Of a DNA stretch of 64,000 bases, positions 1-8,674 are shown one piece after another. Every line of letters starts with the position of its first letter. Within the stretch, counting starts at the first letter, position 1. The translations under genes were made by a program, and so were the position numbers. The notes under the pieces are model-generated. The model was not told where the DNA came from, ran no database searches, and was given only the letters and a program-made list of their open reading frames with translations. The DNA comes from Acidobacteriota bacterium (GTDB taxonomy: Bacteria; Acidobacteriota; Terriglobia; Bryobacterales; Bryobacteraceae). The stretch spans positions 1-64,000 of the forward strand of contig JACQZR010000102.1 of the NCBI GenBank assembly GCA_016213775.1. Reading direction: 5' to 3'.

Positions 1-4
1 CGTT

Positions 5-166
5 CTAACCGACATGCTCGATCACCTCCTCTTCGCCCGAAGCGGACGGATCACACTGCGACCAGCCGGCGTTCATGGCCGGAACAAGAACCTCCGGTTT
101 TGCTTCAAACGCTTTCGGCTCGCCCTGTCGGAACGGAGGAGCAAGCCACACAGTCTCTTCAGTCAT
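5..166 (-). CDS. Small phage protein downstream of the U-like gene
   Basis: A 53-residue acidic protein starting MTEETVWLAPP. The start is chosen because its ATG overlaps the stop codon of the preceding U-like gene (ATGACTGA), the usual translational coupling in this operon. No domain is recognised. It sits where lambda has the junction between tail genes U and V, so a tail-related role is possible but unproven. Longer reading upstream would run into the U-like gene and is unlikely. Confidence 0.55.
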   Translation of the reverse strand: MTEETVWLAPPFRQGEPKAFEAKPEVLVPAMNAGWSQCDPSASGEEEVIEHVG

Positions 167-632
167 CGCCAATCTCCGTAAAGGTAATGGGCACCTCGAA
201 GTAGTCGAGCCCTTCCGCATCGGTCTGTCGCTGAATGAGCGGCAGGTCCATCGGATGGCAGGATGCGTGGACGGTGGCATTCAGCATCGGCACGTCGGCC
301 GATGCTGGTACGCCTTTCGTGACGAGGCGGAACAGTCGGTAATAAGCCGTTGGTGGTTCGCCGTCGAAGGTCTCGCGAGCGCGCAGGTAGAGCGTGACTT
401 GGTGCTTCCACACTTCTGCAGTGCCGAAGGATCCGGGCGCCGTGCCCTGCCAAACCGCCATCACCGACGGCGTCGGCATCTGGTGAATCGCATTGGCGAG
501 GCTCGACCGCTTCGGATACTGATCGTGGTAAGCAAAGATGCGCTGCTCGTCGCCACCCATCTCGGCCACCAGCTCTGGTATGCCGCGAAGCAGCGCGACC
601 AAGTTTTCGACAAGTTCGGCCGGATCAATCAT
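159..632 (-). CDS. Phage minor tail protein, lambda U-like position
   Basis: A 157-residue protein. It begins with a helical stretch (residues 4-24, DPAELVENLVALLRG) and then has a beta-rich body, compatible with tail-terminator proteins such as lambda gpU (131 residues), which cap the tail tube and join it to the head. The assignment rests mainly on gene order: head protein E, FII-like, Z-like, then this gene, exactly as in lambda. It overlaps its neighbours by 4 to 8 bases on both sides, so it is translated as part of the late operon. Sequence similarity alone would not prove the function. Confidence 0.55.
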   Translation of the reverse strand: MIDPAELVENLVALLRGIPELVAEMGGDEQRIFAYHDQYPKRSSLANAIHQMPTPSVMAVWQGTAPGSFGTAEVWKHQVTLYLRARETFDGEPPTAYYRLFRLVTKGVPASADVPMLNATVHASCHPMDLPLIQRQTDAEGLDYFEVPITFTEIGDD

Positions 633-1084
633 CGCTGCTTGCCTCCGAGCATCCGCTCAACCAATAAGCGGTCCTTCATCTCATTCACAACTCGCCGCGC
701 CGCTTCAAGCACGGCCTCCTTGTTCTTCGGCGAGAAGACCGCCCACGCTTCGATCTTCTGGTTGACCCATGCCTTGATCCGGTCCTTGCGCGTCGAGAGG
801 CTCGCTTTGGCCTTGTTCTCGCTTACGGTCCGGACCATGAAGTTGCGGAGCATGTCGCCAGTGAACGAGAGGTTCCGGCGATTGCCCTTGCCGAGTTTGG
901 TCTTCCGAATGGCATAGCGCTTCGTGAGCGGTTTCGCCGGTGAGTCGTTGGGCCCAAGCGCCGCCGTGACGCGGTTCTTCACCGCCGCCACACCAACGTT
1001 GCCGACCTTGAACATCGCCGATTGGCGGATATTCAAAAGGTCAAGCCGGATCTGCTTCTTCTGGTAGATACGAACCGAGGGCAT
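629..1084 (-). CDS. Phage virion morphogenesis / minor tail protein, Z-like
   Basis: A 151-residue very basic protein (many Lys/Arg, for example residues 55-70) with the SFTGDMLRNF segment typical of phage virion-morphogenesis (gpG/HK97 gp10/lambda Z) proteins, in which newly joined tails are completed for attachment to heads. It lies between the FII-like and U-like genes, matching the lambda order, and overlaps the next gene by four bases. Family-level identification is moderately secure; which of the head-tail completion functions it performs is inferred from position. Confidence 0.6.
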   Translation of the reverse strand: MPSVRIYQKKQIRLDLLNIRQSAMFKVGNVGVAAVKNRVTAALGPNDSPAKPLTKRYAIRKTKLGKGNRRNLSFTGDMLRNFMVRTVSENKAKASLSTRKDRIKAWVNQKIEAWAVFSPKNKEAVLEAARRVVNEMKDRLLVERMLGGKQR

Positions 1085-1090
1085 AGTGCC

Positions 1091-1393
1091 TCACACTTGC
1101 CGAAGCCGGAGGACGATGCCTCCGCCGCCGTCAGCTTCGATATCGAAAACCTTATAGAGAGTGCCGTCGATTGAGACCTCGTCACCCCGCTCGGGCGGTT
1201 TAGGCAGGTCCACCGAACGGAGAAACATGGCCGCATAGACGCCGGGCGCTATCTCTTCCGTCTGCTTCGCCGTCTCGACGATTGCGCGGATCGTGAAGGC
1301 GTCGCCGGATGAAGGGACATAGGAGACCTCCCTGCCGAACACTCCGATCGCGGTGGAGTTCAGAGAGCCCAGCAAGGAGGTCCAATCCGCCAT
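1091..1393 (-). CDS. Head-tail joining protein, FII-like
   Basis: A 100-residue protein starting MADWTSLLGSL. It is rich in beta-strand-like segments (GREVSYVP, FTIRAIVE, DEVSIDGTLYKVFDI), as in the small barrel of lambda FII-type connectors (117 residues), which form the last ring of the head to which the tail binds. It follows the major capsid gene with a 9-base gap and precedes the Z-like gene, the position of FII in lambda. No FI-like gene is visible between E and this gene. Confidence 0.6.
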   Translation of the reverse strand: MADWTSLLGSLNSTAIGVFGREVSYVPSSGDAFTIRAIVETAKQTEEIAPGVYAAMFLRSVDLPKPPERGDEVSIDGTLYKVFDIEADGGGGIVLRLRQV

Positions 1394-1402
1394 GGGGACA
1401 CC

Positions 1403-2407
1403 TCAGGCCTTCGTGCCTTTGACCAACACTTCCGGCCGCAGGCAGATCGGCAGCGGGTTCGACTGCGTGTGGATGTCGGTACCTCGCTCGAACTTACGCG
1501 GCGCCTGCTTGGCGTACAGCGGCAAGCCCAGCGTGTTTGCGGTCTCGTTGAAGTCCGCCGGCGAGTAGTATGTGCGAAACGTCGAAGCCGTTCCCAACGG
1601 GAAGAAATGTGCCTCATCGTCAGCGATGAACTTCCGCACAGTTCCTCCAGCGTCGGTCGCTTGGCCGCGATACTCCTCGAATACGATCCCGCCGAAGCTG
1701 AAGTTCGTGCGGTTGTCGGAGAACAGGATCTGTCCGTTCTGCCAACGCTGGTACGCCTCCTTCACCTTCGAGTGCGTCGTGAGGGCGTCAAAGAAGCCCT
1801 GCGAGCAGAGGCACATGATGCCGGTCATGAACTCGCCGCGGAGGTTGTCCTCGATATGGCGTTTCACCTCGAGCACCTTGCTGATCACTTCGGTCGTGTT
1901 GGTGGACAGGGCGAAGTTGACCGTCTTCTGCGTGATCCCGAACTCCGAGTACAGGTCGTAAATCGTCGAAGCGTCGGCATCCAGGATCACGCCCTTCAGA
2001 GCGCCCATCCGCAGGTGCTCAAGCGTGATGGCGTGCTTGTTGCGCATGTTCTGGAGCTTCTTCGCGATCAGGTTCGACAAGGCTTCCAGCTCGTTCTCCG
2101 AGCCGAACGCGCGCAAGCCCTGGACTTCCTCCGGAAGCACAACATCGTCAAGCGGGATGTGCGGGATCACGAAGGAGCGCACCTTGCGTTTCCCCTGAGT
2201 GCCAAGCGAACCTGGCGCGCCCACGGGCATCGTCGGCAGCAAGTTCAGCACCCCGCTCATCTCCTCAATGAGGATCGTGCGAGTCCGTACTCCCTCGGGC
2301 GACATGAGGTTCAACTGCTCTAGTCGCCCGTAGTTGTTCGGAATCTTGTTGATGGCGGCCGTCAAGGCCACCATGTTGAAAGCATCATTCGAAAAGGGAT
2401 TCAGCAT
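1403..2407 (-). CDS. Major capsid protein, lambda gpE family
   Basis: A 334-residue protein close in size to lambda gpE (341). It shows the family layout: an N-terminal arm (MLNPFSNDAFNMVALTAAINKIPNNYGRL), an early segment on promoter-like loops, and a long central helix (ENELEALSNLIAKKLQNMRNK region, about residues 104-124) ahead of a beta-rich C-terminus with GIVFEEYRGQ. It forms the HK97-fold icosahedral shell together with the decoration protein encoded just upstream (4-base gap). High confidence from both sequence style and lambda synteny. Confidence 0.9.
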   Translation of the reverse strand: MLNPFSNDAFNMVALTAAINKIPNNYGRLEQLNLMSPEGVRTRTILIEEMSGVLNLLPTMPVGAPGSLGTQGKRKVRSFVIPHIPLDDVVLPEEVQGLRAFGSENELEALSNLIAKKLQNMRNKHAITLEHLRMGALKGVILDADASTIYDLYSEFGITQKTVNFALSTNTTEVISKVLEVKRHIEDNLRGEFMTGIMCLCSQGFFDALTTHSKVKEAYQRWQNGQILFSDNRTNFSFGGIVFEEYRGQATDAGGTVRKFIADDEAHFFPLGTASTFRTYYSPADFNETANTLGLPLYAKQAPRKFERGTDIHTQSNPLPICLRPEVLVKGTKA

Positions 2408-2411
2408 GGAT

Positions 2412-3080
2412 TTACGCTCCTTGGCGGACCAGGATGCCCAGAGACTTCAGTTGGGCGATGGCCGCATTCTTCTGGTCGGCGGTTGCGCCAGCCGGCCAGG
2501 TGATGCCGTTGTCAGACACGATCGCGTTGCGCACAACAGCCACGGCCGATCTGTCCGCACCATTGGATGCTGTCGTGTCCTCGGTCAGCAGACCACAGGC
2601 GACATCCGAACCGTCGGCAGCGGCGAAGTCGATCTGCTTCACCTTGCCGGATCCGGTGGCGACCGTGATGGTGAACGCGTCTCCGGCGACAAAGTCGGTT
2701 CCGCCGTCGGCGAGGGTGAACGTCAAATGCGTCGTGAATTGCACGCCCACGGTGGCAACACCGATCAAGATGCCGTCAGGATCCTCGACAGAGAACTTAC
2801 CGGCGTTGGCGGCGGGCTCGATGCAGACGAGCTGGTAGACGCCGGCCTTGGCGCCTTGCCCGACAGTCGGATTCGCCGTGATGGCGCCGTTGCCAGTGTT
2901 GCCCGCAACAGCCGCGCTTGTGGCCGTTCCCGTCGTGGCACGACCGAGCACCATCCCGTTGGTCAGCACGCGGTCCGAGCCGCCCCCAGCCAGCACCGTG
3001 ACGATGTCGCGGCTGTACTGATTCTCCTGCTCCCACTTGAGCCAATCGCCCAAGCGCTTCGATTCGGTGATGACGGACAT
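2412..3080 (-). CDS. Head decoration protein, lambda gpD family
   Basis: A 222-residue Gly/Ala/Thr/Val-rich beta protein. Lambda gpD is only about 110 residues; this longer form fits the HDPD subgroup seen in other lambdoid heads, with an N-terminal capsid-binding tail and a large beta domain. The C-terminal part (AVAVVRNAIVSDNGITWPAGAT, then a helix with QLKSLGILVRQ) is characteristic. It trimerises on the expanded shell to stabilise packaged DNA. It is placed between the scaffold and major capsid genes, as in lambda. Confidence 0.82.
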   Translation of the reverse strand: MSVITESKRLGDWLKWEQENQYSRDIVTVLAGGGSDRVLTNGMVLGRATTGTATSAAVAGNTGNGAITANPTVGQGAKAGVYQLVCIEPAANAGKFSVEDPDGILIGVATVGVQFTTHLTFTLADGGTDFVAGDAFTITVATGSGKVKQIDFAAADGSDVACGLLTEDTTASNGADRSAVAVVRNAIVSDNGITWPAGATADQKNAAIAQLKSLGILVRQGA

Positions 3081-3083
3081 GAC

Positions 3084-3428
3084 TTACTTGCCTCCTTTCG
3101 TGGCGCCGGCCATCCGCTCCACGGCCTTGACCACCGGGCTGCTCTCGCCCGATACGTCAACTCGGGTGCCTGTCTCCGGCATGACGTGCGAATGGATCTC
3201 TGGCGCGTCTTCCGCGACGAGAGCCTCAAGCAGTTGCTGGCGGACCTCGGCGACGGTCGCGTTGCGGACGAGCAGCCCTATCGCACGGTTGGGCATGCGC
3301 GCGAGCGCGCAAAGCTCCACAATTTCGCGTGCTTCGGCGTATCCTTGCTGACGCGCGTCGCCGCGGATCCTCTCAACGTCAATTGGCGGTGGATCGGGAC
3401 TTTCGACCCGAGCCGTTTCTTCGGTCAT
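3084..3428 (-). CDS. Nested capsid scaffold protein, Nu3-like (C-terminus of the protease frame)
   Basis: A 114-residue acidic, helix-rich, Pro-containing protein. Its reading frame is the direct continuation of the C-terminal half of the S49 protease gene upstream, and it starts at an internal ATG preceded by a perfect AGGAGG nine bases away. This copies lambda, where scaffold Nu3 starts inside gene C in the same frame. It should guide shell assembly and be removed by the protease. Because the upstream protease frame is interrupted, this start is also the only obvious way to make this protein here. Confidence 0.75.
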   Translation of the reverse strand: MTEETARVESPDPPPIDVERIRGDARQQGYAEAREIVELCALARMPNRAIGLLVRNATVAEVRQQLLEALVAEDAPEIHSHVMPETGTRVDVSGESSPVVKAVERMAGATKGGK

Positions 3429-4258
3429 AGTGTGGTTGCCTCCTGGTTTTGTTGAAATAGTGGGGCCGACACTGACCCCGGACTTTCGCGTGGCGGTAAT
3501 CAGATCGGAGAGGGCGTCACGGAACGTGCCTGTGCGGTCGGCCAGTCCTGCGGTGACTGCTTCCGGCCCGTACTTGAGCGCGGCGCCGAGTTCACGGACC
3601 GTGTCCTCCGTCAGATCGCGACGTGCCGCTACGGTGACACAAACAGGCCATACAGCCGTGCGACCTCAGCCTCGAGGGTGGCGCGAGCTGCGTCCGATAA
3701 TGGCTCGTCTGGATTGCCGTCCGTTTTGCCTTCGCCCTCGGCGATGTAGGTTACTTTCACGCCGAGCTTGCGGTTGTACTCGCTCCAATCCACATGCTGG
3801 GCGTAGACGCCGATTGAGCCGACGCCGCCTGTGTACTCGGGGATGTAGACGCGCGCCGCCGAGCTGGCCAGCAAATATGCCGCACTGAACATCGAGTTAT
3901 CCGCGACGGCCCAAAGCAGCTTTTGCTTGCCGAGCCGCGCCAGCGCGACGGCCGTCTCGAACGCACCGTCGGAATCACCGCCAGGCGAGTTCACCCGCAG
4001 CAGGATGCCTCGCACTTCCGGATCGGCGATGGCTTGTTCGACTTCATCGAGGATCTGGCCGTAAGCCGTCGCTCCGTAAACGATGACGTCGAACAGCGAA
4101 GGTTCGTTCGCCAGGACGCCAGCGATGTCGATAATGGCAATTCCGTTTTGAAGTGCGTACGGCCGGCGCGTCGCGTATACAGCATCCAGTTTCGCCGCCT
4201 CAATCAAGAGGGGCTTTGCACCGAACAGGCGTAGAACTTCGTTGCATCGAGTGGTCAT
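3084..4258 (-). pseudogene. Capsid maturation protease gene C with a single-base frameshift
   Basis: Joined across the lesion, this is one 391-codon gene like lambda C (439 residues): an S49 (SppA-like) protease followed by the scaffold. The intact first part covers 3629-4258 (209 residues) with NSPGG at 90-94, the nucleophile Ser125 in FSAAY and a candidate base Lys178. It then ends LYGLFVSP-stop. One base further along, the other frame continues without a break as TVAARRDLTEDTVRELGAAL and runs into the scaffold start. One missing base near 3637 explains everything. No canonical slippery heptamer is present, so a mutation or sequencing error is likelier than programmed shifting. Confidence 0.8.
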
Positions 4259-5697
4259 GTTTCGCTCTCGGCGGATGCGTCGGAATTGTCGGGTCGCGGA
4301 TCGGTGTCGTAGCTCTGTCCAAGCGAGTCAGCCCGCGCGTTGTCCGCAGCGATCTCCCGGTCGGTTGCTTCGACGTCGTAACCTAGCTCGGACACAACCT
4401 CAGCGCGGCTCTTGAAGCCTGCACGCACCGCCATGATCTGGGCCTTGATGTCCTTGAGTGGATCGACCCATGCAAAGCCGGGTGGAATCCATTTCGCGTT
4501 GTAGTAAGGGACAACGTCGCCCTGCTTCGGCAGCGCGCCACTGATGATTGCCAGTTCGATCCATCGCCGCCAAATCGGACGGCACATCTGGAAGACGATC
4601 ACCTGGTGCTGAAACTGCTCGCAGCGGCGTCGGAATTCCAGCAGGCCCGCGCGGATCGAGGAGTAGTTGACGCCGGTGAGATCGCCGGTCAACTGCTCGT
4701 ACGTAATGCCCATGCCGGCGGCGATCGAGCGCAACTGCACCCGCATGAAGGTCTCGTAACTGGCCCCTACGTCCGCCGGATTCGAGAACTTGATGTCTTC
4801 GCCGGGAAGGAGAATCTGAAGCGTGCCCGGCTCGAGGCTAGCCACTGGCGTTCCACTGCCGCTTGCCTTTTCACCAAGGATGGGGCTCCCTGGCGAGCTC
4901 TTCACAACGAAGCCGGCGAACATCGCGGCCGTCTTCTTTCGCACCAATTCCGCATCATCATATTGGTCCAGCTCATGCAGCTTCAGAAGAACCTGGGTCA
5001 GCCATGGCTGGCCCCGGAGTTGACCGGGCCGGATGGGGCGGAACAGGTGCAGCACCCATTCGGCAGGCACTCGTACCAGTTCGCTCGACGCCATAGGGTT
5101 CGAAACATCGCCTGGATGCTCGCGGTAAAGGCGATACGCCACACGCTGGCCGATGCGGTTGAACTCGATGCCCGAGCGAATGTAGTTGCCATTTTCCAGT
5201 CGCCGTGTTTCGATCGTTGGCAGGTGCTCGGGCTCGAGCAACTGGAGCTGCAACGGAACCGACAGACCATCCTTGGGCAGGCGCGGCCGCATCCTTATCA
5301 AACACTCGCCCGCCTCCATCACCGTTCGGCAGGCCAGCGCCTGCAAACCGTAAAAGTCGGTCAGGCCGGTGGCATCGGCTTCGTCGGTCCAGCGCAGCCA
5401 CAGCGCTTGGATCTTCTCCTTCAAAGCCAAGTCCGAATGCGCGGATTGCGGCTTGATACCAACGCCGATAGCATTGCCCACAAAGGCGTCGAGCGCGTTG
5501 GTCGCCCAGGCATTGCGGCGAACCATATCGCGCGAGCGCGGCCGCAGGCTCTCGATGCCACCGGCGAGCAGCGAGTTGATGTCACCAGTGGATGGATTCC
5601 ACCCGTAGGTGCGGCGGCTAGCTGATGCGGCTTCAAAGCCATACATCCCCTTTCGCCGCGGAAACACGGCGGCCTGGATTCGTTTCCAAATGTTCAC
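4255..5697 (-). CDS. Phage portal protein, lambda gpB family
   Basis: A 480-residue protein (lambda gpB 533) forming the dodecameric portal through which DNA is packaged. Family hallmarks seen here: an N-terminal segment with SLRPRSRDMVRRNAWATNALDAF, the central EWVLHLFRPIRPGQLRGQPWLTQVL stretch and the region GMGITYEQLTGDLTGVNYSSIRAG near residues 320-345. Its start overlaps the stop of nothing upstream but lies five bases from the W-like gene; its end overlaps the protease start by four bases. Function is well supported by family and context. Confidence 0.92.
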   Translation of the reverse strand: MNIWKRIQAAVFPRRKGMYGFEAASASRRTYGWNPSTGDINSLLAGGIESLRPRSRDMVRRNAWATNALDAFVGNAIGVGIKPQSAHSDLALKEKIQALWLRWTDEADATGLTDFYGLQALACRTVMEAGECLIRMRPRLPKDGLSVPLQLQLLEPEHLPTIETRRLENGNYIRSGIEFNRIGQRVAYRLYREHPGDVSNPMASSELVRVPAEWVLHLFRPIRPGQLRGQPWLTQVLLKLHELDQYDDAELVRKKTAAMFAGFVVKSSPGSPILGEKASGSGTPVASLEPGTLQILLPGEDIKFSNPADVGASYETFMRVQLRSIAAGMGITYEQLTGDLTGVNYSSIRAGLLEFRRRCEQFQHQVIVFQMCRPIWRRWIELAIISGALPKQGDVVPYYNAKWIPPGFAWVDPLKDIKAQIMAVRAGFKSRAEVVSELGYDVEATDREIAADNARADSLGQSYDTDPRPDNSDASAESET

Positions 5698-5701
5698 GCT
5701 G

Positions 5702-5908
5702 TCAGAGGCCTTTGCTGGTTGAAACGTGGATCTGCCGACTCGGTGCGGCGCCGCTCTGTTCCGCCAGTTCTGCTTCCGCCGTATCGATGATTGCCTGCAT
5801 CTCTTTGAATGAGCGGTACTCCATCTCGCGGTCGGCGAAGCGCACTCGCAGCACGCCGCTCGCGAGTGCGTTCTTCATGGCGGCAATCTGTTCGACCGTG
5901 TAGGGCAC
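5702..5908 (-). CDS. Head completion protein, gpW-like
   Basis: A 68-residue protein, exactly the length of lambda gpW, located between the terminase large subunit and the portal as in lambda. It has two helices (VEQIAAMKNALASG and SFKEMQAIIDTAEAELAEQ) separated by a short beta hairpin (VLRVRFADREMEYRS), which is the gpW fold. gpW seals the portal after packaging and provides the platform for FII. The 2-base spacing to the terminase gene indicates coupled translation. Confidence 0.85.
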   Translation of the reverse strand: MPYTVEQIAAMKNALASGVLRVRFADREMEYRSFKEMQAIIDTAEAELAEQSGAAPSRQIHVSTSKGL

Positions 5909-5910
5909 TG

Positions 5911-7809
5911 TTACCTGTCCAGGAACCGCGAACGCACGACCCGTCTTGCCGGGCTGTCTCCGGCTTCATCTGTTGCCGGCGCCAGGTTGCGTTCTAACAC
6001 CCGCCAGTCGTCTTCGGTGAAGCGATCCATGCCAAAGATGGCCGCCGCCGCGCGTGCGTAGACGCGGGCGTCCAGGACCTCATTGCGACGATTTGGCAGC
6101 GGCTCCCAACGGCCTTCTACCGCACTCTCCGAGGTTAACTGCCGGAAGTACTCTTCGTCATAGCGGGGAAAGTGGCAGAATCCGGCCAGATAAGACTCGC
6201 CGCTCTCATTCGTCGGCTTGCGCAGGCGGAGCCAGTTGTAGAGCTGCTGCTTGGCTACCGGAGTCCCGAGCAGCCATAACCGCACACCCCATCGCCGGCT
6301 TCCGCCATCGATCACGGTCGGGCGTACCAGCAACCGATCCGTCGCGCCGGTACCCTTCACGGCAACCGCAGTCTTCGGATACGGTGCGGCGGAGCCCGCT
6401 GCTTCTGACGCGGCGCCCCAGGAGGCTTGCGGATGACGGCGCACCCAGTCGTAAACCACCTCCGGGTTGTAGCCGGCATCCACGCACATGACGCGGATCG
6501 GCATCGCGCGGCCGGAGGCCTGCGGAAACTCGCGATCGAGGATTGCGTCCAACTGCCGCCAGATCGCGGGTTCCGCCGTGTCGCCGGGCAGCACAATGTA
6601 ATCCACCGACCACGACTCTTTGTTGCGGCCCCATCCGACGATCTCAACTTCGATGCGATCTCGTTGAACATCAGTGCCGGCGGTGAGGAACAGCACGCCG
6701 TTAGGGACCGTGGCGACGCGGTAATCCTCGCGCCGATCGTACAGCGGCAGCCAGTCCGGCGCATCCCCACGTTGCTGCCACGATTCGCCCAGCACCAGGT
6801 TCACGAACGACTTCAGCAACTCGACGTCTTTCTGCGCTTTCTCCCAGTCGTCGGCAGCGCGCTCCCATGCGTACCAGCCGACCGGGCTGTAGAGGCTCGA
6901 CAGATGATAGCCACGCGTCCGACCATCTCCCTCAGCCGAAGCGCGCCATTCACCTCGCGGCAGCATCCAGCTTTTCTGGTGATTGGAGATGGCGTGCTCG
7001 CAGTGCTCGCAGAAGTAGGCCGCTTTCCCCGGTTCTCCCTTGGGCCAGCGAAGCCGATCGAACTTGAGCACCTGGTGCTGCTGGCAGTTCGGGCACGGCA
7101 CCCAGAACCGTCTTTGATCACTTTCAGCGAGGACGGCCTCGATGCGGCTCTCGCCCATGATTAGCGGCGTCGAGACCATGTAGATCTTGCGGCGGGAGAA
7201 CGTGCGTGTGCGTGCGCACGCAAGATTGACTGGGTCGCCTTCACCGTCGACGTCACCCGGGTATGCATCCACCTCATCGAGAAACAGGTACCGGACGGCC
7301 ATCGAGCGCAAGCCCACGGCGCTGTTGGCTCCGGTCATTACCAACACACCGCCAGGGAACTGTTTCGACAGGACAGTGTTGCCCGAGTCGCGCGAACGCG
7401 GACTCTTCACCAGCGCTCGCAACACTTCGCTCTCTTCAATCAGTGGATCGACGCGCTGCTTCGAGTTGCGCTTGGCGAGCTCGACGGTCGGCTGCACCAC
7501 CATCATCGGCCCAGGCGCCTTGTGCACCACGTAGCCGACCCAGTTGTTCCCCCCTTCTGTCGCCCCGAGCTGTGCGCCTTTGGCGAATACCACGCGCTCC
7601 ACCGGGCAGGACGGTGACAGCGAATCCATAATCTCCCGCATGTACGGTGTGCGGTCGCTGCGGTAGGGTCCGGGCTCACTCGCAGCCTTACCCGACAGCC
7701 GGCGATAGCGGTCTGCCCATTCGGAAACCGTCAACAAAGGGTCGGGCCGAAGGCCGGCGTTGAACGCATCGCCGTAGATCTGCTCGACAGAATGCTGAGT
7801 ATCAGCCAT
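5911..7809 (-). CDS. Terminase large subunit, lambda gpA family
   Basis: A 632-residue packaging ATPase/nuclease (lambda gpA 641). The degenerate Walker A typical of GpA proteins is visible at about residues 76-86 (AKGAQLGATEG) and the Walker B at 174-181 (YLFLDEVD). A zinc-like cluster CPNCQQH...CEHCEH lies near 235-270, and the nuclease part begins around GTDVQRDRIEVEIVGWG. It cuts concatemeric DNA at cos-like sites and drives packaging through the portal. It overlaps the small subunit gene by eight bases. Confidence 0.95.
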   Translation of the reverse strand: MADTQHSVEQIYGDAFNAGLRPDPLLTVSEWADRYRRLSGKAASEPGPYRSDRTPYMREIMDSLSPSCPVERVVFAKGAQLGATEGGNNWVGYVVHKAPGPMMVVQPTVELAKRNSKQRVDPLIEESEVLRALVKSPRSRDSGNTVLSKQFPGGVLVMTGANSAVGLRSMAVRYLFLDEVDAYPGDVDGEGDPVNLACARTRTFSRRKIYMVSTPLIMGESRIEAVLAESDQRRFWVPCPNCQQHQVLKFDRLRWPKGEPGKAAYFCEHCEHAISNHQKSWMLPRGEWRASAEGDGRTRGYHLSSLYSPVGWYAWERAADDWEKAQKDVELLKSFVNLVLGESWQQRGDAPDWLPLYDRREDYRVATVPNGVLFLTAGTDVQRDRIEVEIVGWGRNKESWSVDYIVLPGDTAEPAIWRQLDAILDREFPQASGRAMPIRVMCVDAGYNPEVVYDWVRRHPQASWGAASEAAGSAAPYPKTAVAVKGTGATDRLLVRPTVIDGGSRRWGVRLWLLGTPVAKQQLYNWLRLRKPTNESGESYLAGFCHFPRYDEEYFRQLTSESAVEGRWEPLPNRRNEVLDARVYARAAAAIFGMDRFTEDDWRVLERNLAPATDEAGDSPARRVVRSRFLDR

Positions 7810-8350
7810 GATCGGGCAGCCCCGCGATCTCCACCAGAACCGTACGGATCTCTAATGTCAGCAGGCCGTGAATGTGATCGAGATCGATCTTCGCCAAGGC
7901 CATCTCGGCAGTTTGGGCCGGTGTGCCGAGCTCCCGGCAGGCTGCGGTCAAGGCGCTGGCCAAGTCGGCGCGGATCTGCGCCGAAACACGGTCCGGAATG
8001 ATCATCATGTGGTCGCGGACGGTCCGGCCCTTTGTGAACCCGGCAATGGTGACCTGGTCCGCCGGCACCAGTTTGCCGATGCGCTCCTCGTATTCGAGCT
8101 TCGCTAACCGGGCGGTGTACACTTCGCGCACCGCTCGTGATTGCGCATAGCTGGGCCCGGACACGGACGCATCGCCCGTAGCAACCGAACCTCCATAGTT
8201 GGTGTTCCGCTCCCAGTCGCGGTCGGCCTGCTCAACGTCGATCTTGCCGTCGGCCGCTGTGCGAATCCGTCCCGCTTTGATCGCCTTCTGCACGGCCGCA
8301 AGGCTGACACCACGATGCTTCGCATAAGCGCGCTGGCTGACGAGTGCCAT
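7802..8350 (-). CDS. Terminase small subunit, Nu1-like
   Basis: A 182-residue DNA-binding protein (lambda Nu1 181). The N-terminus (residues 1-45, ending IDVEQADRDWE) is a winged helix-turn-helix-like domain with RAYAKHRGVSLAAVQKAIKAGRI, as in Nu1; the C-terminal half is helical and would contact the large subunit. It recognises the packaging site and loads terminase. It is the first gene of the head operon and is divergent from the plus-strand DUF3489 cassette. Confidence 0.8.
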   Translation of the reverse strand: MALVSQRAYAKHRGVSLAAVQKAIKAGRIRTAADGKIDVEQADRDWERNTNYGGSVATGDASVSGPSYAQSRAVREVYTARLAKLEYEERIGKLVPADQVTIAGFTKGRTVRDHMMIIPDRVSAQIRADLASALTAACRELGTPAQTAEMALAKIDLDHIHGLLTLEIRTVLVEIAGLPDHG

Positions 8351-8407
8351 TGATCTTTCTTTCCGGAAAGTCGAACTTCAGCCTTGCTATTCGGGTGGAC
8401 CGAAGCG

Positions 8408-8653
8408 ATGAATGGGTTCGCCATGATCACCCGCGACGAACTGATCGCCTGGGCCACACGGAAGGGCTGGAAGCTCGACCGCTGGGGCCACCTTAAGAAG
8501 GAATTTGACAACGGAACGCATCGGCTCAAGCTGAGCCGCATCGCCGCCCGGCATGAGATCGCGACACCGTTCGGCTACGCACGCCTTGCCAGCGGCTATT
8601 ACAGGAACCTCACCATTACCGCCGACGGAAATATCACCGGCCTAAAGTTTTGA
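8408..8653 (+). CDS. Conserved hypothetical phage protein
   Basis: An 81-residue basic protein (MNGFAMITRDELIAWATRKGW...). The start is uncertain: ATG codons lie at 8384, 8408 and 8423 and none has a clear ribosome binding site. The ITRDELIAWATRKGWKLDRWGHLKKE stretch resembles a short DNA- or RNA-binding helix pair, but I recognise no family. It is one of two plus-strand genes inserted between minus-strand terminase and lysis-like genes and is probably co-transcribed with the DUF3489 gene 21 bases downstream. Confidence 0.6.
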   Translation: MNGFAMITRDELIAWATRKGWKLDRWGHLKKEFDNGTHRLKLSRIAARHEIATPFGYARLASGYYRNLTITADGNITGLKF

Positions 8654-8674
8654 CACGAAAGGAACAACCGAATC

